64,000 bases of DNA from Mytilus trossulus (Eukaryota; Mollusca; Bivalvia; Mytilida; Mytilidae), in assembly GCF_036588685.1 (NCBI RefSeq), contig NC_086382.1:70963999-71027998 (forward strand), read 5' to 3'. How positions within the stretch are numbered: position 1 is the first letter of the stretch; every line of letters starts with the position of its first letter. The position numbers were made by a program, and so were the translations under genes. The notes below the pieces were generated by a model. It did not search any database. It was not told the DNA's origin and saw nothing but the letters and a program-made list of their open reading frames with translations. Positions 39,901 through 47,270 of the stretch are shown piece by piece.

Positions 39901-42900
39901 ATTGGATTATGAAAAACATGTTTCAATGTTTGTGTTAGGCTAGGAGTATGTTCGAATAATTGAAAGAAGAAAAAAAACACTCCATGTTTTGTATATGCGT
40001 ATGCCCGGTGGAAAACGTACTCGCATTTTAATAAACTCATCATGATCATAGATACATGCTATTATCATCATTCTTTATATATTTACATTACTATCCCTTC
40101 GGGTTTTTTTTAGGCATCCGATCAGTGGGTAGAAATGGGAAATCAGTGAATTGTGTGGTAGAAAATATTTCATTACAAATATTACTCGATTTTGGTATTG
40201 GAAAAAACATTCCCCTCCCAAATCAAAAATGGCGGTTCAAAAATATATAATTTATAGTGCAACCTAATGTGTTGAATGACCGTCATCATTTTCATTAAAA
40301 TAGGATCAGACTATTCATATGTTACGTTAAATACATGTATACCAAGGCGGATATTTTTGTGTGTCTTTTCCATTTTAATAGGATCACAATATTCGTATGT
40401 TACATGAAATACCTGTATACCCAGGATGACATTTTTGTGTGTCTTTTTCTCCAGCTGCTATTTGTGACCATGTTATATTGTTTAATATCCCTTCTGAACA
40501 ATAAGCTGCAAAAAATGCATATTAGAACTATTATTAGTTTGTATTAATGTGGATTGGAATTGAACGAGATGTGAGTTACTGTGAGTACTTTGAGATCAAT
40601 ATAGTTTGTGTTATATCTGTTGTTAGGAATGTAACCATACCCAGTTACATCTGGTAAGTGTTTTTGCTAGATATTTTTTTTCTGCATTGTATCGATGAGT
40701 TTTACGGCTTTTAACTGATTTTCATAGTTTATTCTAATGTAAGTGTTATGCTATCGCACTGTAACATCACTGTCCTAGGTCCACATGATCATCATACTAT
40801 CAACAGAATAAATATGATATTGAAAGTGCACACATGGTGTTCATATGATAACCTACAACCTGAATTGCCAAAACGTACATAAAGGCAGCCAAGGAGGAAA
40901 TGTTCAGCTTTAATTATCTCGTCAAACATCCAGCATATATAGTTAGCATAATTACCATACTCCTTAGAGAAATCGGCTGTATATAAGTTATTTCTCTAAA
41001 ATATCCAACGAATGTTTCAGATTTTTAATTAAGTAGAATCCACTATATATTTGCATATGATTTATTTCAAATATGAATGATAAGTTCTTGAAAGTTGCTA
41101 AGGAATATTATGAGTAAATCTAATTAGAAAATGTTCTGTATTAAACATGAAACCATATACCACGGTTTTTATAGTTTATCTAACCAATACATAGAAGGGA
41201 TCATATTCTTTTATTAGCTGATCTGTGGTAGTTAAATAATTATATTGAAAGAGGGACGAAAGATACCAAAGGGACAGTCAAACTCATAAATCTAAAACAA
41301 ACTGACAACGCCATGGCTAAAAATGAAAAAGACAAACAGAAAAACAATAGTACACATGACACAACATAGAAAAATAAAGAATAAACAACACGAACCCCAC
41401 CAAAAACGAGGGGTGATCTCATGTGCTCCGGAAGGGTAAGCAGATCCTGCTCCACATGCGGCACCCGTCGTGTTGCTTATGGGATCACAAATACGGTAAA
41501 TAGTCTAATTCGAAATTATGTAATTTCCATACATTTTGTATTCAAATATACGGATAGCCATGCATAGAAAATATAAATGTTCAACCGAATTTCTTGTTCT
41601 AGAGTAGAATATATCTAACTATATAATTGCATTTCACATGTTTACAAATAAAGGCAGTATATGTTACAAAGCATGTAAAGTTCCTGTATATTTGTGCAGT
41701 GATGACTAGCAGCATTTTTTAATGTAGATTTTCGAAAAACATAAGTTTACGTTATAATAAAATAAAGTTTATACATTTTGATATTTTGAAAACTTTTCCT
41801 ACTGATTATTTTCTACATCAATTTTCAAACGGCTTTTCCCGAGGCAATAGTAATTAACTATATTCAAATCTCATATACTCATTCGAAAGATAATGTAAAT
41901 AACCATAACCATAACTGAAGGAATAACATTAACTCTTAAAGAAGTATTACCAATTGTGTCGACGGGTAAAGAGTCGTCTGCTAATTTCATTGATTCTGTT
42001 ATGTATGTAATTTTGTTTCATATTTTTTTCAAAAATGTCAGAAATTATTGAGTGTCTTACCTGTTACAACTTTTGTAGATGTTGTAGTCTTCAGAGGCGA
42101 TGACGTTGTAAGTTGTACTGCAGTTTTAGTTTCTAAATAGTGTGTTGTTGTAACATCCTTTGCAGTAGTTAAAGCTGATGTCGTTGTCTCCTGAGTTGTA
42201 AACGTTTTCGTAACATCAGGAGAAGTAGTAAATGCTGATGTCATTGTCTCCTGCGGTAATACCGTTATCATAACATCGGAAGAAGTAGTTAAAGCTGATG
42301 CCGTTGTCTCTTGAGTTGATACCGTTGTTGTTACATCGGGAGAAGTAGTTAAAGCTGATGTCGTTGTCTCCTGAGTTGATACCGTTGTCGTAACATCGGG
42401 AGAAGTATTTAAATCTGATGTCGTTGTCTCCTGAGTTGATACCGCTGTCGTAACATCGGGAAAAGTAGTTAAAGCTGATGTCGTTGTCTCCTGAGTTGAT
42501 ACCGCTGTCGTAACATCGGGAGAAGTAGTTAAAGCTGATGTCGTTGTCTCCTGAGTTGATAACGTTGTTGTTACATCGGGAGAAGTAGTTAAAGCTGATG
42601 TCGTGGTTTCCTGAAGTGATATCGTTGTCGTCGCATCGGGAGAAGTAGTTAAAGCTGATGTTGTTGTCTTCTGAGGTGATACCGTTGTCGTTACATCGGG
42701 AGAAGTAGTTAAAGCTGATGTCGTTGTCTCTTGAGTTGATACCGCTGTTGTTACATCGGGAGAAGTAGTTAAAGCTGATGTCGTTGTCTCCTGAGTTGAT
42801 ACCGTTGTCGTAACATCGGGAGAAGTATTTAAATCTGATGTCGTTGTCTCCTGAGGTGATACCGCTGTCGTAACATCGGGAGAAGTAGTTAAAGCTGATG

Positions 42901-45003
42901 TCGTTGTCTCTTGAGTTGATACCGTTGTTGTTACATCGGGAGAAGTAGTTAAAGCTGATTTCGTTGTCTCTTGTGGTGATACCGCTGTCGTAACATCGGG
43001 AGAAGTAGTTAAAGCGAATGTCGTTGTCTCCTGAGTTGATACCGTTGTCGTTACATCGGGAGAAGTATTTAAAGCTGATGTCGTTGTCTCTTGTGGTGAT
43101 ACCGCTGTCGTAACATCGGGAGAAGTAGTTAAAGCGAATGTCGTTGTCTCCTGAGTTGATACCGTTGTCGTTACATCGGGAGAAGTAGTTAAAGCGAATG
43201 TCGTTGTCTCCTGAGTTGATACCGTTGTCGTAACATCGGGAGAAGTAGTTAAATCTGATGTTGTTGTCTCCTGAGGTGATACCGCTGTCGTAACATCGGG
43301 AGAAGTAGTTAAAGCGAATGTCGTTGTCTCCTGAGTTGATACCGTTGTCGTTACATCGGGAGAATAAGTTAAAGCTGATGTTGTTGTCTCCTGAGTTGAT
43401 ACCGTTGTCGTTACATCGGGAGAAGTAGTTAAAGCGAATGTTGTTGTCTCCTGAGTTGATACCGTTGTCGTAACATCGGGAGAAGTATTTAAATCTGATG
43501 TTGTTGTCTCCTGAGTTGATACCGGTGTCGTAACATCGGGAGAAGTAGTTAAAGCTGATAACGTTGTCTCCTGAGTTGATACCGTTGTCGTAACATCGGG
43601 AGAAGTAGTTAAAGCTGATGTCGTTGTCTCTTGAGTTGATACCGTTGTCGTAACATCGGGAGAAGTATAAAAATCTGATGTCGTTGTCTCCTGAGGTGAT
43701 ACCGCTGTCGTAACATCGGGAGAAGTAGTTAAAGCTGATGTCGTTGTCTCCTGAGTTGATACCGGTGTCGTAACATCGGGATAAGTAGTTAAAGCTGATG
43801 TAGTTGTCTTCTGAATTGATATTAAAGATGATGTCGTTGTCTCCTGAGTTGATACCGTCGTCGTCGAAACGGGAGAAGTAGTTATAGACAATGTTGCCGC
43901 CAGCTGAGTTGACGATATTGTTGTTTCCACCCAAAAAGAACTGATAGCTAATTGGGTTGACCGAGATACTAACAATGTTTCATCGGGAACATTAGTTAAA
44001 GTTAATGGTGTTGTCGCCTGAGTTGATGTTGTTTTTGTTTCAACCGGAGAAGATATAATATATAATCTTGTTGTCTCAAAAGGTGATGCCGTTGTTGTTT
44101 CAACGGGAGAAAAGGGAAAACTAGTTATAGACAATGTTGTCGCCAGCTGAGTTGACGCTATTAATGTTTCCACCCAAAAAGAACTGATAGCTAATTGGGT
44201 TGACTCCTGAGATACTAACAATGTTTCATCGGGAACATTACTTAAAACTAATGGTGTTGTCGCCTGAGTTGATGTTGTTCCTGTTTCAACCGGAGAAGAC
44301 ATTATATCTAATATTGTTGTCTCAAAAGATGATGCCGTTGTGGATTCAATGGGAGAAGTTGTTATAGCTAATGTCGTTGCCTCCTGTGTTGATGCTACTG
44401 TTGTTTCAACCGGAGTTGAGTGAGATGCAATTGTCGACTGAGTTGATGCCGTTGCTATATAATCGGGAAAAGTAGTTGTAGGTAATGTGATTGTCGTAAA
44501 ATCATTGACAGTAGTTATAGTTGTGGTCGTTGCAGTAGACCCAGGTAGATCTAGAAATAATATACACAAAGATTAGTAATGTCTAATGTAGATTTGAATT
44601 TATCGTTGAATTATTGAAGTTTGGATAACACTTCTGAAGATAGTTTTATATTGCTTTAATAATGTCCGTGTCATTTATTTGGTTTCTTGTCGAGAGTTGT
44701 CTCATTGGCAATCCTACCAAATCTTCTTTTTTATAAACAAGCTAGGAAGACACAAGATACGAGATAAAGGGATACAAATACTTAGCTAATACAGCATTAC
44801 ATTCAGGTTACAATTCGTGTATGCCAGTGAAGTAAGTAGGTTCTAATGTACTTGCGGAATCAATTCACAATCGACTTTTCCAGTGGTATCTACACTTATT
44901 ATAATTGCAGAATGCTGCCGCATAAGTAATTATAATATATACCTGTAACTGTAATTATATTCACAATCATAAATGTACAAGACAATGTAAACACGCTCCA
45001 CAT
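17930..45003 (-). CDS. Adhesion G-protein-coupled receptor with mucin-like N-terminus
   Basis: Twenty-one exons from the ATG at 45003 down to 19002 chain with all phases matching, about 1,449 codons, plus a tentative last exon. Order: signal peptide (about 20 aa); mucin-like PTS domain of 830 codons; short HRM-like module with three Cys; GAIN domain (about 260 aa); GPS with WANSGC and CTCNHLTNFAILM, where cleavage falls between L and T; seven TM helices with LHYVFL and MLCEGI in TM3, WGVPFVIVG in TM4, YCWLS in ECL2 (pairing with IAC in TM3), GLSWLFGILAY in TM6 and QYLFGISTSLQG in TM7; short basic tail. No stop interrupts any exon. The family is known to autoproteolyse at the GPS and to signal through a tethered peptide, here beginning TNFAILM. 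TM3 has FFLMLCEG where many relatives have Trp. Ligand and G protein cannot be read from the sequence. A second copy of its 3' exons starts at 61,147. The subfamily is not assigned. Confidence 0.9.
18195..18430. repeat. Repeat family D, decayed
   Basis: Carries 'aacgccattgtttaaaacat' and 'acccgtcgtattgct'. The equivalent in copy 2 is 60245-60435, so it predates the duplication. Confidence 0.45.
18715..18965 (+). repeat. Repeat family A, shared by both duplicons
   Basis: 'gaagaacgcctccgggtgc' and 'ttgttatctctttgacaccc'. The counterpart is at 60845-61115. Confidence 0.6.
19002..19035 (-). CDS. aGPCR exon: C-terminal tail (SSGVQNRFDLK)
   Basis: 34 bp, phase 0 to phase 1, acceptor cgtag and donor AAAG|gtatgc. 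The paralogous exon gives SSGLQNRFEFK. Three differences in 11 residues suggest coding constraint. Confidence 0.65.
19219..20028. repeat. 350-bp tandem repeat, 2.3 copies
   Basis: 'atcaacggtaccaattttgt' starts at 19221, 19571 and 19921, a period of exactly 350. The units are nearly identical and the third breaks off near 20,025. The unit includes 'tgcaccagatgcgcatttcg' and 'tcgacccagtggtagt', a motif familiar from mussel repeats. Relatives of the second part lie at 15640-15720 and 55500-55600. The array is absent from the corresponding place in copy 2. Confidence 0.85.
20025..20265. repeat. Repeat family D
   Basis: 'gtggcgaaagatccagatgg', 'aacacaacaaacagaaagaa' and 'aaacctggggtgatatc'. The equivalent in copy 2 is 61285-61520. 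Confidence 0.55.
20773..20847 (-). CDS. aGPCR exon: proximal cytoplasmic tail
   Basis: 75 bp, phase 0, encoding LHEGIRRAMHRYRSNSML and KASSKTQ. This is a basic juxtamembrane tail, as expected after TM7 in this family. The paralogue (61771-61845) keeps the frame with few changes. Confidence 0.8.
21165..21425 (+). repeat. Repeat family B, shared by both duplicons
   Basis: 'tagctgacaataccgtgtgg' and 'gcaatcataccacatctcc'. The equivalent is 62140-62290. Confidence 0.55.
21771..21812 (-). CDS. aGPCR exon: end of TM7
   Basis: 42 bp, phase 0, encoding GFIIFIRDAVSNKK. It joins TSLQ of the previous exon to complete the family's typical TM7 end. The paralogous exon at 62657-62698 is almost identical. 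Confidence 0.85.
22447..22573 (-). CDS. aGPCR exon: TM6 to TM7
   Basis: 127 bp encoding AGVKCMAVLIPVLGLSWLFG, then ILAYNEDTIIF and QYLFGISTSLQ. The upstream exon ends AG, which completes Arg. GLSWLFG is the TM6 signature of adhesion receptors. Confidence 0.95.
23440..23665 (+). repeat. Repeat family B in an intron of the aGPCR
   Basis: 'gtcattgttgaggacccttt', 'acagcttactgttcgg' and 'tctcattggcaagcatacaa'. Confidence 0.5.
23740..23825 (-). CDS. aGPCR exon: end of TM5 and third intracellular loop
   Basis: 86 bp, encoding INIVIIHVVLKAIYS then TNAMMNERIKKKV. Acceptor attgtag, donor CAG|gtttgt. It joins in phase 0 to the TM5 exon and in phase 2 to the TM6 exon. It is too short to appear as a long ORF and was found by phase. 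Confidence 0.85.
24654..24720 (-). CDS. aGPCR exon: extracellular loop 2 and TM5
   Basis: 67 bp encoding CWLSTNNFVFMAFVGPALL and IIL. The Cys of CWLS is the conserved loop-2 cysteine. Confidence 0.9.
24943..24999. repeat. (GT)n microsatellite
   Basis: More than 20 GT dinucleotides followed by GA-rich sequence, in an aGPCR intron. Confidence 0.95.
26216..26285 (-). CDS. aGPCR exon: TM4
   Basis: 70 bp encoding GVPFVIVGITIGVTRLKG then YHSEKY across the junction. The donor is TA|gtacgt. Using the later gtataa donor would add a stop codon and break the frame, so the earlier GT is the right one. Confidence 0.88.
27440..27590 (-). CDS. aGPCR exon: TM3 to start of TM4
   Basis: 151 bp encoding IACIIVTAVLHYVFLVVFF, MLCEGISVARSVTVVFKRK and SEVRFYLPFAWG. 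LHYVFL and LCEG are hallmarks of TM3 in this family. Confidence 0.93.
28158..28260 (-). CDS. aGPCR exon: first intracellular loop and TM2
   Basis: 103 bp encoding YVKNEWTVILSNMCVVLIIG then YSVFLSSTNVTDNE. NVT is a possible N-glycosylation site in the first extracellular loop. Confidence 0.9.
28335..28385 (-). repeat. Repeat family B fragment
   Basis: 'aagaagatgttgtatgattg' and 'ccaatgtgataactctcc'. This is a short inverted copy in the intron between TM1 and TM2. Confidence 0.5.
28988..29091 (-). CDS. aGPCR exon: TM1
   Basis: 104 bp encoding TELHQRALEIITFVGCGLSI then LGCTLTLITYYIFW. It starts in phase 0 right after the GPS exon, as in other adhesion receptors. Confidence 0.92.
29104..29175 (-). 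repeat. Repeat family A fragment
   Basis: 'ttgaaaatgacaatgggaaa' and 'caatccgaccatagagctga'. Short copy close to the TM1 exon. Confidence 0.5.
30188..30308 (-). CDS. aGPCR exon: GPS motif
   Basis: 121 bp. It encodes SARSWANSGCYLKQTESN, VSTCTCNHLTNFAILM and SPSDFEI. All GPS hallmarks are present: Trp, Cys, the CTC pair, and HL|T as the cleavage triplet. Predicted cleavage leaves a tethered agonist beginning TNFAILM. Confidence 0.96.
30833..30879 (-). CDS. aGPCR exon: GAIN beta strand with first GPS cysteine
   Basis: 47 bp encoding VTFTDPKISCGYWNF. The Cys and Trp are the upstream half of the GPS disulfide set. It ends in phase 2 and joins the GPS exon through a Ser. Confidence 0.9.
31102..31187. 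repeat. 42-bp tandem duplication
   Basis: 'aataatccatttacacgata' starts at 31102 and 31144. The two units are identical over the full 42 bp, so the duplication is recent. Confidence 0.9.
31330..31445 (+). repeat. Repeat family G
   Basis: 'aaaactgagggaaacgcatt' and 'gaacaacgacacaacatttt'. It resembles 51150-51250. Confidence 0.5.
31690..31870 (+). pseudogene. Reverse transcriptase relic (Penelope-like family)
   Basis: The plus strand reads TASSASFLDLYLEFDL, then RIYDKRDDFNFEIIN, then decays. It matches the same conserved block as the relics at 1680-1970, 36634-36690, 54530-54790 and 61545-61640. It lies in a GAIN-region intron of the receptor on the opposite strand. Confidence 0.65.
32735..32940. 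repeat. Repeat family E, longest copy
   Basis: 'agaaccaggtttaatccacc', 'aagtcaggaatatgacagtt' and 'ttgattttgccatgtgatta'. Confidence 0.55.
33030..33330. repeat. Widespread 'tggggcataa' repeat
   Basis: Contains 'gacgaacggacggacaaaag' and ends 'ctatcgtaggtggggcataa'. I recognise this as a dispersed non-coding element common in molluscs. Single copy here. Confidence 0.6.
33649..33742 (-). CDS. aGPCR exon: GAIN beta strands
   Basis: 94 bp encoding SVGSDVISVSFGQAIDILKE and NITIRFEQNKK. NIT is a possible N-glycosylation site. Phases match both neighbours. Confidence 0.88.
34600..34760 (-). repeat. Repeat family B, reverse copy
   Basis: 'cagatgtgatatgactgcca', 'atgagacaacattccacc' and 'atagtcagctataatggccc'. 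Confidence 0.6.
35070..35139. repeat. 32-bp tandem repeat containing TGACGTC
   Basis: 'gataacgtctcctctcgcat' at 35070 and 'gataacctctcctctcacat' at 35102, each followed by 'tgtgacgtcgct'. It lies in an unusually GC-rich patch (34,905-35,215) that also has 'gagtgagcgtagcgaacgag'. Confidence 0.75.
35245..35308 (-). CDS. aGPCR exon: GAIN domain
   Basis: 64 bp encoding TFYTAALYRTLSGILPTTPN, phase 1 to phase 2. Confidence 0.83.
35712..35807 (-). CDS. aGPCR exon: GAIN domain
   Basis: 96 bp encoding VIEVSTLTKNLTFPPDSNSM then SKLILANQPSLQ. Phase 1 on both sides. NLT is a possible glycosylation site. Confidence 0.85.
36296..36401 (+). repeat. Repeat family A fragment
   Basis: 'gaagacctgttggtgacctt' and 'tgtctctttgacacattccc', only 63 bp from a receptor exon. 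Confidence 0.6.
36464..36578 (-). CDS. aGPCR exon: GAIN alpha-helical part
   Basis: 115 bp encoding DQSDEGASKIMGIVDSLGSL then VQQSLLPNQTITIIKTNL. Amphipathic helix followed by a strand. NQT is a possible glycosylation site. Confidence 0.87.
36634..36690 (-). pseudogene. Short reverse transcriptase relic
   Basis: Encodes ALHLDIDNDGRLKSKF, the conserved block seen in the other relics. Nothing else of the element is recognisable. Confidence 0.5.
37073..37144 (-). CDS. aGPCR exon: GAIN domain, helical
   Basis: 72 bp, phase 0, encoding KFGEVLNSILDTDNSGSW then NEVNAE. Acceptor tttcag and donor GAG|gtaaag. Confidence 0.85.
39121..39236 (+). repeat. Repeat family A fragment
   Basis: 'ctcgctacattgaagacttg' and 'tgtctctttgacacattccc'. 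It ends about 35 bp from the next receptor exon. Confidence 0.6.
39272..39460 (-). CDS. aGPCR exon: GAIN subdomain A
   Basis: 189 bp, phase 0, encoding VNSLRNITDPVKVAEGISGV, LDIVDTAIGKENPP and DIIDIGTAANASVDSE. The helix-rich content is typical of the start of GAIN. NIT and NAS are glycosylation candidates. Confidence 0.9.
39702..39796 (-). CDS. aGPCR exon: HRM-like cysteine module
   Basis: 95 bp encoding NAFRTCNDNGDWEDPVYIEC then VNMVLHETSEA. The C-x(4)-G-x-W spacing resembles the end of a hormone-receptor motif. The usual upstream cysteines are missing, so this is a reduced or atypical HRM. Confidence 0.8.
39797..41950. other. aGPCR intron between the HRM-like exons
   Basis: No exon is recognised apart from family D at 41245-41510. 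There is a direct echo at 40,335-40,370 and 40,405-40,450 ('gatatttttgtgtgtctttt' and 'gacatttttgtgtgtctttt'). Confidence 0.45.
41245..41510. repeat. Repeat family D
   Basis: 'aagggacagtcaaactcata', 'acgaaccccaccaaaaacga' and 'ctccacatgcggcacccgtc'. Well-preserved copy in a receptor intron. Confidence 0.65.
41951..41995 (-). CDS. aGPCR exon: linker into the HRM-like module
   Basis: 45 bp, phase 1 on both sides, encoding SMKLADDSLPVDTI. The joins to the mucin exon (V-T-E) and the HRM exon (I-G-N) are in frame. Short and only supported by phase and position. Confidence 0.68.
42061..44550 (-). CDS. aGPCR exon: mucin-like PTS domain
   Basis: A single 2,490-bp exon, phase 1 to phase 1, encoding 830 codons of Ser/Thr/Pro-rich sequence. 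The central part (about 42,180-43,820) is about 28 units of exactly 60 bp. The unit is 20 aa, near TTVSTQETTTSALTTSPDVT, with 12 of 20 residues Ser or Thr. The outer part (43,820-44,550) has older, irregular repeats (TTSPVET, VETLIAS). Some units carry NTS, so N-glycosylation is possible in addition to dense O-glycosylation. No Cys is seen in the repeats. A second long frame on the same strand (43,934-42,216, NGINSGDNDI...) is a by-product of the repeat. The domain would form a stiff extended stalk at the receptor N-terminus. Fit with the signal exon and linker exon is exact. Confidence 0.92.
42180..43820. repeat. 60-bp coding minisatellite, about 28 units
   Basis: Unit boundaries stay in register through the whole array with almost no indels. 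Variants are shared between non-adjacent units (e.g. 'gaagtatttaaatc' and 'ctgaggtgataccgctgtcg'), which suggests unequal exchange or gene conversion. Confidence 0.95.
44655..44740 (+). repeat. Repeat family B fragment
   Basis: 'gagagttgtctcattggcaa', then 'tcctaccaaatcttc', in the first intron. Confidence 0.55.
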
Positions 45004-45021
45004 TTTCTGCGGCAAGAGCAC
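44943..45021 (-). CDS. aGPCR first coding exon: signal peptide
   Basis: The ATG at 45003-45001 starts MWSVFTLSCTFMIVNIITVT, a hydrophobic signal-like stretch that ends at donor CAG|gtatat. It joins in phase 1 to DLPGST of the mucin exon. The 45004-45021 part is 5' UTR. A possible acceptor (cttgcag) lies just upstream, so the true promoter and 5' non-coding exon may be farther off. No promoter element is recognised. Confidence 0.82.
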
Positions 45022-45526
45022 CTGCAAGAAAATTTCAATTTGTCAGTGCATTCCATTCTATGTCGATTCAAGTTCTGATAATGAATTTTGTTTTATCAAA
45101 TTTGTTAACAACAAACAAAAGTACAACTCTGCAGATGCTGCGTCAGAGGAGCTTTTCTAGATAAAATTCAGCATTCAAATGCCATCATTTCGAAAGGCGA
45201 TTATGCATATAGTTTCATGGAAAAAGCTCAAAGCTATTCTACAGTCAATACAATGCGTACTTAGTGTCTTTTGTTGTTAGGATATACAACTAACTGGCCA
45301 TTTACACTTTGTGTCTTTGTTAGATATATGTCTATTTGTATCCATCTGATAAATTAAGCCTTTTTCAACTTATTTAATAGTTTTTTCTTATGTTGTACTG
45401 TTAAACCACTGTCCTAGGTTATGAGAGGGTTAGGATTCTGTATGTATGAGCCTATTATCAAAAATATTGTAAGAGCATAAACCTGAAGCACGGAGATGAC
45501 CTCTATTGTCTCCACAAGGCACTAAA

Positions 45527-45935
45527 GTCAAACTCTGTAAAAATGAAATTGAGAATGGAAATAGGGAATGTGTTTTAGATACAACAAACCTACCAAAGAA
45601 CAAACAACTGCATAAGATCACCTATAGGTCTTCAACGCAGCGAGACAATTCCGCACCCGGAGGACTCCTTCGGCTGGCCCCTAAACAAATATATCTAATA
45701 GTTCAGTAATGATGAACGTACTAAACTCTAAATTATAAACAAGAAACTAAAATTACAAGACTAACAAAGTCCAGAGGCTTTTGACTTGAGACAGGAGCAA
45801 ACAAGCGGCGGGGTTACACGTGTATATGAGCTCTCAACCCTCCCCTATATTTTTAGCCAATGTAGGAAAATAAACGAAAACAATACGCACATTAAAATTT
45901 AGTTTGAGAGAAATCCGAGTCGGTTGTCAGAAGAA
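45527..45935 (-). repeat. Repeat family A, long copy
   Basis: 'gagaatggaaatagggaatg', 'agtccagaggcttttgactt' and 'gctctcaaccctccc'. Comparable in extent to 10046-10460. Confidence 0.65.
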
Positions 45936-47124
45936 GCTACTTACATAAAAGTACTCAGAGTAAAATAGATACTAGATAGGTTGTTCTATCCCGATCACGA
46001 ATGCTATTCCTGAAACGATATATCTGTGTCATAACTCAGTAGTGAATGTTGTTTACACTTCGTACAGTAATTGGGAGAAAACTGTATTGTATTTTGACCT
46101 TGGCCTTCTTAAAACGTAGAATTTTAGTAAGCTACGTAAGCTACGTACCGGCAAGTCCCTTGCACACAATACCACAACAGTCCTTTTGATGATTAATTTG
46201 TTAAATTGGTAGGACTATCATATTTATAGCATAACAGTATCCGTTAAATCAGAGCTCTACCGTGAAATAGTAATTGTTAATTAATGTTATTATTTTATTT
46301 TTAAGCTGTCTTAATTTGCAAAAGTATAATCGTCTTATAAGTCATTTTGGAACAGGATATAATTGTTTGTCTCATAGTGTATTGGATTATTTTTATTGCA
46401 CTCAATTTATAATTCATTATAAAAAAAGCTAAACTAGGAGATTAATTGTGTATTCGATATTTAATTTTACTTTAATCTTTTTCAGGTGAAATTCAATAAC
46501 TGGTATTTTTTTCACTTTCTTATTTAATAAACAGGAAAGTATTTAAATATGAGCATACCACATTTTATATAGCGACTTGTGTTTCCCGGAACGTACTATT
46601 TTCAATATTTCACAGACCTCTGAAAAAGTTAGATCATACAGGTTTCGTCTACCATGTGCATAAAAAAACCACTATCAAATTATATTTGTAAATTGTAAAA
46701 GATTAGAATATTTTTATATCTGTACTAAATAATCTGAAATAAAATAAAACATATTTCTCTCAGCCTGAATTCAAACGTAAGTAATTGTTCAAACTTTTTT
46801 TGTCTATTCGCAAATGACGAAGAATTCTCCTTTAACTGTGAATTATTAAACAGACAGACTGACTTTAAAGGACACAAAACAAGCGTGTGCTACCATCCAA
46901 GGAAATGCCGGAGTTTCTATAAAGTAACTAATCTGAGTGGTTATTGATATGTAATATTTGACACTGGACATTATTTGTGGACCAATGCAATACAAATTAT
47001 GTATTCTATCAATCAAAATTAAATACTTTTGAATGTAACAATATGCTACAAATTCATTTGATTCACTGAATTTTTTAGATATTTTTAATAATCTAAATGA
47101 AAATGTTATAAACTGCTCCCGGTT

Positions 47125-47270
47125 ATCATAAATAAGAAGATGTGGTATGTGTGCCAATGAAACAACTCTCCATCAAGTCACATGGTACAATTTAATTAGA
47201 GGTCAAAAGTACGTCCTCATCGAACAGCAAGCTATAACGGTCCCTAAAATGACTAGTGTAAAACAATTTT
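47125..47270 (-). repeat. Repeat family B, reverse copy
   Basis: 'aagaagatgtggtatgtgtg' and 'caacagctctccatc'-like end, then 'agcaagctataacggtccct'. Confidence 0.55.

Noticed and set aside
42216-43934. 572-codon ORF inside the mucin exon as a separate gene
   Set aside because: It overlaps the in-frame, phase-supported mucin exon in another frame. Kept only as a low-interest finding.
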